Shown here piece after piece: positions 1-7,160 of a stretch of 13,795 bases of DNA. The position numbers and the translations under genes are program-made. Under the pieces are notes generated by a model that was not told where the DNA came from, did no database searches, and was given only the letters and a program-made list of their open reading frames with translations. The stretch's first letter is position 1, and every line of letters starts with the position of its first letter. Source of the stretch: DASQPR01 sp035263025 (GTDB lineage: Bacteria; Actinomycetota; Actinomycetes; Mycobacteriales; Micromonosporaceae); NCBI GenBank assembly GCA_035263025.1, contig DATFRR010000101.1, positions 1 to 13,795 on the forward strand, written 5' to 3'.

Positions 1-270
1 CCACTGACGTGAGCTCCAGTCGGCCACGAAGATATCGCTGTACGCCTGGCGCAGAGTGCGCCACGCGTCGCGGACACGATGCGAAGCTGGCGGGGTGGGC
101 GTGCCGGCGCGGCGCGGCTCCGACGGTTCGGCCACGACCGACGGCGCGGGTCGTGCGGCGGGCGCCACCGTCACAGGGGTAACCGAGACGGGCATGACCG
201 AGACGCGCGTAACCGAGACTGACGCGTCCGACGAGGGCGCGTCCGATCTGCTTGCCGGGGCGATGGACAT
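1..270 (-). CDS. N-terminal part of an unrecognised protein, runs off left edge
   Basis: An open minus-strand frame starts at ATG (270-268) and continues for 90 codons without a stop to the window edge, so only the N-terminus is visible. Residues 1-65 are low in complexity and rich in Ala, Ser, Pro, Val and Thr, as in a disordered linker. They include three copies of a five-residue unit of the SVTRV type. From about residue 64 the composition changes to HRVRDAWRTLRQAYSDIF, which is charged and aromatic and looks like the start of a folded or membrane-proximal region. A GGGAGG lies about 14 nt upstream of the ATG, which is a long spacing. I do not recognise the family. The gene follows coaE on the same strand after 137 bp, so the two could be co-transcribed. 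The codon pattern and aromatic residues favour a real gene; its function is unknown. Confidence 0.55.
   Translation of the reverse strand, partial: MSIAPASRSDAPSSDASVSVTRVSVMPVSVTPVTVAPAARPAPSVVAEPSEPRRAGTPTPPASHRVRDAWRTLRQAYSDIFVADWSSRQW
175..219. repeat. 15-bp tandem repeat, three units
   Basis: Three consecutive 15-bp units, each ending in ACCGAGAC, lie at 175-189, 190-204 and 205-219. They differ at only a few positions. The unit is five codons long and falls in frame inside the partial minus-strand gene, where it encodes repeated S-V-x-x-V blocks in the linker-like N-terminus. Confidence 0.75.
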
Positions 271-407
271 GACTCTAAGAATCGCCTCCCGGCGCCGTTG
301 CGGCCAGTGCGGCTCGGCAGGTGCCGGCCATGACATCTGTCATTGCCGTGCGTACCGCCTGCGGCGAAGTGAGGCCCATCACCTGTGCGCCGCCTGCCGA
401 CACTGGA

Positions 408-1013
408 TCACGACAACGTGACCTCTGGGCGCAGCCGATCGCGCCAAATGATGTCCACCTCCGCGTCGAGCTCCGCGAGCGTGCCGTTGTTGACGATCAC
501 GATGTCCGCGACCGCACGCCGTTGTTCGTCGCTGGCCTGCGCCTCGATGCGGGCGCGTGCATCCACCTCGCTCATGGCCCGCTCCGCGACCAGTCGCGCC
601 ACGCGCACGTGTTCCGCGGCTTCGACCACGATCACGAAGTCGTACGCCCCGGCGAGGCCGGTCTCCACGAGTAGTGGTACGTCGTTGACGACCACGGCAT
701 CGCTCGGCGAGGCGGCAACGATCTCCGCGGTACGGGCCCGTACGCGTGGGTGGACGATCGCCTCCAACCGCTCGCGTGCGGCGGGGTCGTCGAACACGAC
801 GCGACCGAGCGCGGCGCGGTCCAGCGAGCCGTCCGCCAACAGCACCCGGTCTCCGAAGGTCGCGACGACCTCGGCCAGCCCGTCGGTGCCCGGCTCGACG
901 ACCTCCCGGGCCAGCGCGTCGGCGTCGATGATCACTGCGCCGTGCGTCGCGAGCCGCCGCGCGACAGCGCTCTTGCCGGCGCCGATGCCTCCGGTCAACC
1001 CCACCATCCGCAC
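408..1013 (-). CDS. coaE: Dephospho-CoA kinase
   Basis: CoaE phosphorylates the 3' hydroxyl of dephospho-CoA with ATP, the last step of coenzyme A synthesis in the cytosol. With a GTG start at 1013 the product has 201 residues, the usual size for a single-domain CoaE. The P-loop GGIGAGKS is at residues 8-15. It is followed by DADALAREVV near residue 30 and by DVPLLVETG in the middle of the protein, both typical of the family. I chose the GTG over the upstream ATG at 1052 because family members normally begin about four residues before GLTGG, and because a -10-like TATCGT ends six bases before the GTG. An ATG at 1007 is a third option. The longer C-terminal extension seen in mycobacterial CoaE is absent. 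The gene lies downstream of rpsA on the same strand but is separated from it by about 920 bp and a strong hairpin. Confidence 0.95.
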   Translation of the reverse strand: MRMVGLTGGIGAGKSAVARRLATHGAVIIDADALAREVVEPGTDGLAEVVATFGDRVLLADGSLDRAALGRVVFDDPAARERLEAIVHPRVRARTAEIVAASPSDAVVVNDVPLLVETGLAGAYDFVIVVEAAEHVRVARLVAERAMSEVDARARIEAQASDEQRRAVADIVIVNNGTLAELDAEVDIIWRDRLRPEVTLS

Positions 1014-1019
1014 GCCCGA

Positions 1020-1025
1020 ACGATA
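1020..1025 (-). promoter_or_regulatory. Probable -10 element of coaE (leaderless)
   Basis: On the minus strand TATCGT fits TANNNT and is followed after six bases by the GTG at 1013, the spacing expected when transcription starts at the initiation codon. No ribosome-binding site lies before this GTG. I see no clear -35 hexamer. Confidence 0.4.
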
Positions 1026-1052
1026 CCGGTCGGTGGTAAGCGCCCAGATCAT

Positions 1053-1810
1053 TCAGCGGCGACTCATGAGCAACTCATTCAGGTGCGAGGACGCAACGAG
1101 CGGCTGTCGGTGTTTCGCACCGAGTTCGGCGCGTCTGATGTCATTGGTCGCTTTTGCCACTTATCGTGCCAACGAGGGTCCGATAGGAGGTACCGCGATC
1201 AACCGACCGACCGCCGACCCGCCCACCGACGTGCAGGCTGCACACGGCGCGGATGTGCTGGACGCCACGGCCCATCCAACCGCCGCGGCCGATCCAACCG
1301 CGGACCCCGTGCCGCCGTCGGCGGAAACGCGTGCGTGGACCGGCAGGGTGGTGCCGGACCTCGTTGTCCGGTGGGCCGACCCCGGCGTCGCCAACCGTGA
1401 CGCCGCCAACCGTGATCTCGCGCCGGACGGTCGGCATCGACGCGGGATGGCCGTTGACGTGGTGATCGGGCGTGCCAACGCCGGCAGTACGGCGGCTCAA
1501 TCGGATGCGTACCGCTGGCGGCGCGCCGGCGCACATCGGGCCGGCGCACCTCGGGTCGGGCGTACGCGTGGCCAGTCACCAGGGCCGGACGAGGAAGCGA
1601 CCGACACCGTAGACGACCTCGCGCGCCGTCGCACGATCAGTGGCCGTCGGCTGCGCGGCATCGGCCGCACCGCCCTTTGATCCTGGTCGTGGCCGCGCTC
1701 GGTACGGCAGCCGAGACCACGCATCGGACCGCACCCACAGCAACGGCGACAATCACGTACGCGTCGGTCGCAAGCACACCGCGATAGCTGGTGGGAACCG
1801 AACGCCGGAC
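1053..1810. other. Stretch of about 760 bp without an assignable gene
   Basis: No frame on either strand gives a protein I recognise. At 1185-1190 there is a strong ribosome-binding site, AGGAGG. Seven bases later stands ATC instead of a start codon, followed by an open plus-strand frame to TGA at 1678-1680 (160 codons, about 77% G/C in third positions). The frame contains three short direct duplications whose lengths are multiples of three: an imperfect 18-bp unit at 1270-1305, and 15-bp units at 1387-1416 and 1525-1554. The translation is rich in Ala, Arg, Asp and Thr and lacks clear domain structure. A minus-strand frame near 1637-1834 has one hydrophobic stretch. This could be a decayed gene or non-coding sequence. 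Confidence 0.4.
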
Positions 1811-1850
1811 ACGATGCGGCCCCACGGGACGCATCCCATGGGGCCGTCGT
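1811..1850 (-). terminator. Strong hairpin downstream of rpsA
   Basis: The arms at 1820-1829 and 1834-1843 pair over 10 bp around a four-base loop, with one G-U pair when read as minus-strand RNA. CGG/CCG extends the stem by three pairs, and ACGA/TCGT continues it after a two-base bulge. It begins about 87 bases after the rpsA stop. There is no T tract, which is common for actinobacterial terminators. It would insulate rpsA from coaE. Confidence 0.65.
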
Positions 1851-1936
1851 GCGTTGCTGTGCCGCTGTGCCTTGCTGACCTGGTGCCGCGACGCAGCACC
1901 GTTAGCTGTCGCGCCGACTGCGGCAGGTGCCTGGCC

Positions 1937-3415
1937 TCAGCTCTTGCCGCCACCCGCGAGCTTCTCGCGGAGCGCGGCGAGCGCCTCGTCGGTGGCAAGC
2001 GTGCCGCTCGGCTCCTCCGGCTTTGCGGCCGGCGGCGCCGACGTCGACGCGTTGCTGGGCGGTGCCGGCTCCGCGTTGGCGTCCGCGGCACGGGCCGACT
2101 GCACCTGCTTCTGGTGCGCCTCCCACCGGACACGCGCGTCGGCGTATTGCTTCTCCCACAGTTCGCGCTGCTTCTCGTAGCCGTCGAGCCACTCGCCGGT
2201 CTCCGGGTCGAAGCCCTCTGGGTAGACGTAGTTGCCCTCGGTGTCGTAGGTCGCCGCCATGCCGTAGAGCGTCGGGTCGAAGTGCTCCTCGCCCTCGACG
2301 AAGCCCTCGTTCGCCTGCTTCAGCGACAGCGAGATCCGACGTCGCTCGAGGTCGATGTCGATGACCTTGACCATGACGTCCGAGCCGACCTGGACGACCT
2401 GCTCGGGGATCTCGACGTGACGCTCGGCCAGCTCGGAGATGTGCACGAGGCCCTCGATGCCGTCGTCGACGCGGACGAACGCGCCGAACGGGACGAGCTT
2501 CGTGACCTTGCCGGGCACGATCTGCTGGATCGCGTGCGTACGGGCGAACTGGCGCCACGGGTCTTCCTGCGTGGCCTTGAGCGACAACGAAACGCGCTCG
2601 CGCTCGAGGTCGACGTCGAGCACCTCGACCTCGACCTCCATGCCCACCTCGACGACCTCGGATGGGTGGTCGATGTGCTTCCAGGACAGCTCGGACACGT
2701 GCACGAGACCGTCCACACCACCGAGGTCCACGAATGCGCCGAAGTTCACGATGCTCGACACCACGCCCTTGCGAACCTGGCCCTTGGCGAGCTTGTTGAG
2801 GAACTCCGTACGCACCTCGGACTGGGTCTGCTCGAGGTACGCCCGACGGGACAGCACCACGTTGTTGCGGTTCTTGTCCAGCTCGATGATCTTCGCTTCG
2901 AGCTCACGGCCGACGTACGGCTGCAAATCGCGTACCCGTCGCATCTCGACGAGCGATGCTGGCAGGAAGCCGCGGAGGCCGATGTCGATGATCAGACCGC
3001 CCTTGACGACCTCGATGACCGACCCGCGGACCACGCCGTCGTCTTCCTTGATCTTCTCGATCGTTCCCCACGCACGCTCATATTGCGCGCGCTTCTTCGA
3101 GAGGATCAGCCGGCCCTCCTTGTCCTCCTTCTGGAGAACCAGGGCCTCGATGTGGTCGCCGACGTTGACGACCTCGGACGGGTCGACGTCGTGTTTGATC
3201 GACAGCTCACGCGAAGGGATGACACCTTCGGTCTTGTAGCCGATGTCGAGCAGGACCTCGTCCCGATCGACCTTGACGATGGTGCCTTCGACAATGTCAC
3301 CGTCGTTGAAGTACTTGATGGTCGCGTCTACCGCGGCGAGAAAGTCCTGCTCGTTGCCGAGGTCGTCGACCGCGATCTGGTTTGCGCTCGAGGTGGCCTC
3401 GATGCTGCTCGTCAT
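1937..3415 (-). CDS. rpsA: 30S ribosomal protein S1
   Basis: S1 binds single-stranded mRNA on the small ribosomal subunit and helps translation start. The product has 492 residues, the usual actinobacterial size. Four S1 RNA-binding domains are visible at about residues 38-108, 127-190, 212-280 and 297-366. The third and fourth contain the typical FGAFV and GLVH.SEL motifs. After the fourth domain comes a region with YDTEGNYVYPEGFDPETGEW near 390-410, then an Ala/Pro-rich, disordered-looking tail ending in EALAALREKLAGGGKS, as in actinobacterial S1. The ATG start has GGAG about 11 bases upstream. The gene appears to be monocistronic, with its own promoter and a structured leader upstream and a hairpin downstream. 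Confidence 0.98.
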   Translation of the reverse strand: MTSSIEATSSANQIAVDDLGNEQDFLAAVDATIKYFNDGDIVEGTIVKVDRDEVLLDIGYKTEGVIPSRELSIKHDVDPSEVVNVGDHIEALVLQKEDKEGRLILSKKRAQYERAWGTIEKIKEDDGVVRGSVIEVVKGGLIIDIGLRGFLPASLVEMRRVRDLQPYVGRELEAKIIELDKNRNNVVLSRRAYLEQTQSEVRTEFLNKLAKGQVRKGVVSSIVNFGAFVDLGGVDGLVHVSELSWKHIDHPSEVVEVGMEVEVEVLDVDLERERVSLSLKATQEDPWRQFARTHAIQQIVPGKVTKLVPFGAFVRVDDGIEGLVHISELAERHVEIPEQVVQVGSDVMVKVIDIDLERRRISLSLKQANEGFVEGEEHFDPTLYGMAATYDTEGNYVYPEGFDPETGEWLDGYEKQRELWEKQYADARVRWEAHQKQVQSARAADANAEPAPPSNASTSAPPAAKPEEPSGTLATDEALAALREKLAGGGKS

Positions 3416-3586
3416 GTGGGTTGTTGCTCCGGTCGGTTATGGTCGCGGGTGATCCGGTCGGCGGATGACCGGATCGCGCCCATCGGCCCGCCGACAGGCA
3501 CGCGTCAGCCGATCGAACGTTGATCGGTTGATGTGTGACGCCGGCCGCAGACCTGCTCCCTACCGAGGTCGCAGCCCACGAGCGCA
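3416..3586 (-). promoter_or_regulatory. Structured 5' leader of rpsA
   Basis: From the predicted transcription start near 3586 to the rpsA ATG there are about 170 bases. Two inverted repeats lie in it. One has 6-bp arms at 3509-3514 and 3522-3527, extendable to 8 pairs. The other has perfect 9-bp arms at 3451-3459 and 3467-3475 around a seven-base loop. The second ends about 20 bases before the GGAG. S1 autoregulation is known in E. coli, so a regulatory role is plausible, but here it is an inference from structure alone. Confidence 0.45.
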
Positions 3587-3592
3587 TCGATT

Positions 3593-3623
3593 AGCTTACC
3601 GTGCGCAAACCCGCAAGGTGCAA
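3593..3623 (-). promoter_or_regulatory. Predicted rpsA promoter
   Basis: On the minus strand TTGCAC (3623-3618) and TAAGCT (3598-3593) are separated by 19 bases. Both resemble housekeeping sigma-factor elements, though the spacer is at the long end. This is the best match upstream of rpsA. Confidence 0.4.
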
Positions 3624-3694
3624 CCACCGGACACGTGATGCACTGCTCTTCGGCATCACCGACACATAGGCCTTAACCGGTATAAGCGGACAAA

Positions 3695-3726
3695 CCGGCA
3701 CGGCGACCCGTCGGTCGCCGTGCCGG
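3695..3726 (-). terminator. Intrinsic terminator of the HNH gene
   Basis: A perfect 14-bp inverted repeat (3695-3708 and 3713-3726) encloses a four-base loop. On the minus strand the stem is followed by TTTGT. It starts 63 bases after the stop of the HNH gene and lies upstream of the rpsA promoter, so it separates the two genes. Confidence 0.8.
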
Positions 3727-3789
3727 CCGAGTCCGCGGCGGCCTCGTTACGGCATCGTGCCGGAACGAACGCGCGGCGCGGTAGACGGG

Positions 3790-4497
3790 TCAGCCACCGA
3801 ACATCCGGTGGAAGAAGCCCTTCTTCCCCTTGGGCTTCGCGGCCCGCTGCCGCGGCACCGTGTGGTGCTCCTCGGTGTGCACGCTGCGGACGGCGGAGTT
3901 GACGTGGTGTCCTCCGTCGGACACCTTCGTGAGGGTTTTCACGTCCGACCGGGTTTCGGTCGCCGGCCCTCCGACCGTGGCGAGTTGCTTGACCGTGGCA
4001 TGTTGCGTGGTCTTCGTATCGACCGCCGTGCCGTTGGCGAACTCGTCGGCGGTGACGAACTCCGCGGACGGCTTCATGTTCGCCTTGCGGTATCGCAATG
4101 GCTCCCACAACGGGCCGGGCAGCACGTGGACGCCGTAGTGGGTCCGGTGGTGAACCTCGCACAGTGGCTCGAGGTTGCCGGGTGATTCGATCCACGTCTG
4201 GAACTGGTCGTCGGTCTCGAGGTTCAGGCCGAACGCGATGTTCACCTTGGACAGGTCTTCCGTGCCGACCTGCGAGAACTCGATGTGCGAGTGGTGCAGC
4301 TCGATGTTGCCGCCGCAGTAGTCGTCATTGATCGCGCACCGCCACAGGCCTTGCCGCTTCATGCGTTCCTTGGCCTGGATGAACAGGTGGTAGTGCGGAT
4401 CGGTCTCGCGCGGCTGGTGTTCCGGGACGTGCGTGAGGATGTGTACGGTCAGTCGTTGGTCGTGCGCCTCGGTCACATCGTCGTCGGTGTCGGCCAT
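3790..4497 (-). CDS. HNH-type nuclease-like protein with basic C-terminal tail
   Basis: The product has 235 residues and an HNH-like zinc and metal core. C54 and C61 (spaced like a zinc pair) are followed by IELHHSHIE at 65-73, with H68 and H69 as likely catalytic histidines. NLEPLCEVHH at 108-117 then supplies the N, C113 and final histidines. HNH proteins usually cut DNA, and related folds occur in phages, mobile introns and restriction systems. After residue 135 the protein is hydrophilic with several HH pairs, and it ends in a basic-aromatic tail, KGKKGFFHRMFGG. AGGAAGG lies eight bases before the ATG, supporting this start. The gene stands alone between rpsA and a divergent methyltransferase, and no recombinase or phage gene is nearby. 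Whether it cuts DNA or serves some other role is unknown. Confidence 0.75.
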   Translation of the reverse strand: MADTDDDVTEAHDQRLTVHILTHVPEHQPRETDPHYHLFIQAKERMKRQGLWRCAINDDYCGGNIELHHSHIEFSQVGTEDLSKVNIAFGLNLETDDQFQTWIESPGNLEPLCEVHHRTHYGVHVLPGPLWEPLRYRKANMKPSAEFVTADEFANGTAVDTKTTQHATVKQLATVGGPATETRSDVKTLTKVSDGGHHVNSAVRSVHTEEHHTVPRQRAAKPKGKKGFFHRMFGG

Positions 4498-4744
4498 CTA
4501 CCGGCCCTTCCTGTAGGTGATGAAGCTGCTCACCAAGTCGTCGCGCGTCGTGTCGGTGCGGTCGGGGTCGGACGCCGGCGGTGCCCGTCACCCGGGTCCA
4601 CACTGGACGACCGAGGCCGTCGGCGAGAACGTACCGAATCCGGCCACCGAATCAGGGCGCGGCGCGCCGAGGAGTCTGCCGACATTTCTGGCCGCTCGGT
4701 CCTGGAGTTTGGCCGTCGGCGGCGGTTGGCACGTCGCCAGGACG

Positions 4745-4750
4745 TACGTT
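4745..4750 (+). promoter_or_regulatory. Probable -10 element of the methyltransferase gene
   Basis: TACGTT fits TANNNT and ends seven bases before the GTG at 4758. No ribosome-binding site precedes that GTG, so a leaderless transcript is likely. The best -35-like hexamer, TTGGCA at 4726-4731, is too close to be convincing. Confidence 0.35.
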
Positions 4751-4757
4751 GTGGCAC

Positions 4758-5642
4758 GTGGACGAGGACGAGCAGAACGTCGCGGAGCCGCCCGTCGCAG
4801 GGCCGCGCGTTGACGACGCGACAGTGCCGGACTCAACAGTGCCCGGCGTGACGCGCCGGACCGTGATGCCCGACGAGAACCTTCACGCGAGCCGGCGGTG
4901 GTGGGACGCGGAGGCGGATGCCTACCAGGCCGAGCACGGCGACTTCCTTGGCGAGGTGGATTTTCGCTGGTGTCCGGATGGTCTGCGAGAGGCCGACGCG
5001 CGCTTACTCGGCGACGTGGCGGGGCGGCGGGTCATCGAGGTGGGTTGCGGTGCGGCGGCCACCGCGCGATGGCTCGCCACTCAGGACGCCGAGGTGGTCG
5101 CGATCGACCTGTCCGCCGGCATGTTGCGGCACGCCCGTCTCGCCGCGGAACATTCCGGGGTACGGGTGCCGCTCGTACAAGCCGACGCGGCGCATCTGCC
5201 GGTCGCGGACGGATCGTTCGACATCGCGTACACGGCGTTCGGCGCCGTCCCGTTCGTCGCTGACTCGGCGGCCGTGATGCGTGAGGTATTCCGGGTGCTG
5301 CGCCCGGGCGGCCGCTGGGTGTTCGCGGTAACGCACCCGATGCGGTGGATCTTCCTCGACGACCCGGGTGAGGGCGGATTGATCGCGGTGCATTCGTACT
5401 TCGACCGTCGCCCGTACGTCGAGCAGGACGAGTCGGGTACGGCGACGTATGTGGAGCACCACCGTACGGTTGGCGACCGGGTACGCGAACTCGTCGCCGC
5501 CGGATTCGTGCTCACCGACATCGTCGAGCCGGAGTGGCCGGCCGACAACGAGAACGAATGGGGCCAGTGGAGCCCGCTGCGCGGCCGGATCTTCCCGGGC
5601 ACCGCGATCTTCTGCGCGCACCGGCCGGTTGATGCGGGGTGA
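4758..5642 (+). CDS. Class I SAM-dependent methyltransferase
   Basis: The product transfers a methyl group from S-adenosylmethionine to an unknown substrate in the cytosol. From GTG 4758 it has 294 residues. The SAM-binding motif I, EVGCGAA, is at about residues 94-100. It is followed by the acidic end of strand 2, AIDLSAGML near 116-123, then by QADAAHLPV near 141 and the post-motif region VLRPGGRWVF near 180. This is the common Methyltransf_11 arrangement. The first 37 residues are acidic and linker-like. GTG 4758 is preferred because a -10-like hexamer is correctly placed for leaderless initiation and the acidic N-terminus looks coding. ATG 4866 would give a 258-residue protein that still holds the whole domain. 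One TTA leucine codon lies at 5004-5006. The small gene at 5727 follows on the same strand. Confidence 0.85.
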   Translation: MDEDEQNVAEPPVAGPRVDDATVPDSTVPGVTRRTVMPDENLHASRRWWDAEADAYQAEHGDFLGEVDFRWCPDGLREADARLLGDVAGRRVIEVGCGAAATARWLATQDAEVVAIDLSAGMLRHARLAAEHSGVRVPLVQADAAHLPVADGSFDIAYTAFGAVPFVADSAAVMREVFRVLRPGGRWVFAVTHPMRWIFLDDPGEGGLIAVHSYFDRRPYVEQDESGTATYVEHHRTVGDRVRELVAAGFVLTDIVEPEWPADNENEWGQWSPLRGRIFPGTAIFCAHRPVDAG

Positions 5643-5726
5643 TCGAGAACACAACGCACACGGGAATCACGGGACCCACCAATCGCTTGACTCACATGGC
5701 TTTCAACAAACGATCTGGAGGATCAC

Positions 5727-5870
5727 GTGAGCGTCCGTCGCGCCAATCGCACCCTCGGCGATGGTGTCCGACTCAACGAGAAGACCGGCACCGTCACCAC
5801 GCATTCGTCACGCGCCGTCGAGCGCCTCGACCGCGCCCGTACGAGTGCCCACGAACTCGGCATCCGCTAA
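5727..5870 (+). CDS. Small basic protein of 47 residues
   Basis: GTG 5727 is preceded by CTGGAGG, with six bases between GGAG and the start, one of the best ribosome-binding sites in the window. The frame encodes 47 residues to TAA at 5868-5870, and about 79% of its codons end in G or C. The product is hydrophilic and basic with no membrane segment. It begins VSVRRANRTLGDGVRLNEKT and ends in a helix-like stretch, SRAVERLDRARTSAHELGIR. I do not recognise it. It follows the methyltransferase by 84 bp. A TTGACT at 5687-5692 could be a -35 element of its own promoter, though the matching -10 would lie very close to the ribosome-binding site. A hairpin terminator follows 30 bases after the stop. 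Confidence 0.65.
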   Translation: MSVRRANRTLGDGVRLNEKTGTVTTHSSRAVERLDRARTSAHELGIR

Positions 5871-5899
5871 CCACTCCCGTAGCTAAGCAAGACCCGTAC

Positions 5900-5935
5900 A
5901 GGTGACCCCGTGCCCTCGCCGGCGCGGGGTCACTT
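5900..5935. terminator. Hairpin between convergent genes
   Basis: The nine-base arms GTGACCCCG (5902-5910) and CGGGGTCAC (5925-5933) pair perfectly. The stem can be extended at both ends with a few more pairs, some of them wobble. It lies between the stop of the 47-residue gene (plus) and the stop of the HEAT-repeat gene (minus), so it probably ends transcription from both sides. No long T tract follows on either strand. Confidence 0.65.
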
Positions 5936-5980
5936 GCATCTGGTACTTCAATGTCCCGGGCGGTCGGCCGATGTGGACGG

Positions 5981-7081
5981 TCAGTCTTCCCGCAACTCCC
6001 CGATGTCGGCCAACAAGTCCTCCACGACGAGGTCGGCAGCCCGCGACACGTCGCCGCCGGACCGTGTGAGCACTGCCTCCACGAGGTATCCGGCCGTCGC
6101 CGGTGGCTCCCACGGCGTCGCGGCATCGGGCAGCGGCGCGATATCGAGATACGTGCCGAGCTCGTAGCGGTCGGAGTAAAGCGAGGCGGGCAGCTCCGGC
6201 CATCGCTCCGCGATCGTGGTGAACACGCCCCACGCGAGATCGTCGCGCCGTGCCCGGGCGATCGGATCGCACTCCAGCAATGCCTCGCCCACACCGTGGT
6301 CGGCGGCGTTGAAGTTGGCCAACAGCGGCAGCAGCGCCGGCTCGTGAAGGAACGCGGCCGCGTCGAACGTGTGCACGTGCGCGTCGTCGCGAGCGAGCAA
6401 CTCCGCGATATACGGCGTCGCACGGCGGTCGCGGCGTCGGGCAAGGCCGCGGGCCGCCTCCTCGCGTACCTCTGGGTGCGGGTCCGCGATCCGCTCCCAC
6501 AACGCGTCACGGATCGGGTCGCCGTCGATGGCCAGCTGCCAGCCGAGGCTGAACGTCGCCCAGTTGCGCACCTCCGGGTCGGCGTCCGAGGTCAGCGCAA
6601 TCAGCACGTCGATGCCCGGGCCGCCGGGCCGCTCCAGCATCGCCCATGCGAGCGCCTCGCCGACGGTACGCCGGACCTCCGCCGACTCGTGCCCGGCGAG
6701 CGGGAGCAATGCCGGGATGGCGCCCGGATCCTTTGTCGCGCCACATGCTCTGGCCAGTGCGAGGTGAACGTCGCGATCGCCTTCACGCGAGGCGACACTG
6801 CACAGCAGCTGTGCCACCCGCGGTCTCCGGTCCGGATGGGCGTCGGCAACCACCCCGAACAGGTCGACCGCGAGCGCCCGGACCACCGGGTCGGTGCTGG
6901 TCACGCGTACATCGGCGAGGTCGTACGCGGCATCGGCGCGGTACGCGATCTCGTGCAACAGGTCCCAGACGGCGTCCGTGTCACGTTGCTCGGTGGCGGC
7001 GCGAGCCATCTCGACGGCGCGCTCGAACTGCGCGGCGACCTCGTACGTCGCGGTTAGGCCGCCGGATTCCACAGCCCCCAT
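5981..7081 (-). CDS. HEAT-repeat protein
   Basis: The product has 366 residues built mostly of helices. At least four or five HEAT-like units can be seen, with the pattern D/H-P-x-V-R-x-x-A-x-x-x-L: DPVVRALAVDLFG (64-76), SAEVRRTVGEALA (133-145), DPEVRNWATFSLG (168-180) and HPEVREEAARGLA (202-214). A weaker unit lies at 103-112. Such repeats form curved scaffolds for protein-protein contacts and need not carry an enzyme activity. The C-terminal 130 residues lack clear repeats and end in an acidic helix, DLVVEDLLADIGELRED. No signal peptide or membrane segment is visible. The ATG start has no clear ribosome-binding site; a GTG three codons later is possible. The gene lies 79 bp downstream of polA on the same strand and may share its transcript. 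Its partner is unknown. Confidence 0.85.
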   Translation of the reverse strand: MGAVESGGLTATYEVAAQFERAVEMARAATEQRDTDAVWDLLHEIAYRADAAYDLADVRVTSTDPVVRALAVDLFGVVADAHPDRRPRVAQLLCSVASREGDRDVHLALARACGATKDPGAIPALLPLAGHESAEVRRTVGEALAWAMLERPGGPGIDVLIALTSDADPEVRNWATFSLGWQLAIDGDPIRDALWERIADPHPEVREEAARGLARRRDRRATPYIAELLARDDAHVHTFDAAAFLHEPALLPLLANFNAADHGVGEALLECDPIARARRDDLAWGVFTTIAERWPELPASLYSDRYELGTYLDIAPLPDAATPWEPPATAGYLVEAVLTRSGGDVSRAADLVVEDLLADIGELRED

Positions 7082-7160
7082 GACGGAATCGTGTCACGCG
7101 TTGCGTCCGCTTCGTGCCGTAATGACCACAATGGGCTGGCGCAGGATCACCCCAAAACGC

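Noticed and set aside
385..1197. Plus-strand frame across coaE continuing into the gene-poor stretch
   Set aside because: The part over coaE is an antisense shadow rich in Ser, Arg and Thr. Only the section after the ribosome-binding site at 1185 was kept as an open question.
1640..3523. A 627-codon open frame on the plus strand opposite rpsA
   Set aside because: It is the mirror of the S1 coding sequence; its repeated acidic and Leu/Val-rich pattern comes from the reverse complement of the S1 domains, and the minus strand encodes a clear S1 protein.
4498..4577. Short minus-strand open stretch ending VSSFITYRKGR and TAG directly before the HNH start
   Set aside because: A stop lies about 27 codons upstream and there is no well-placed start or ribosome-binding site; it is too short to support as a gene.
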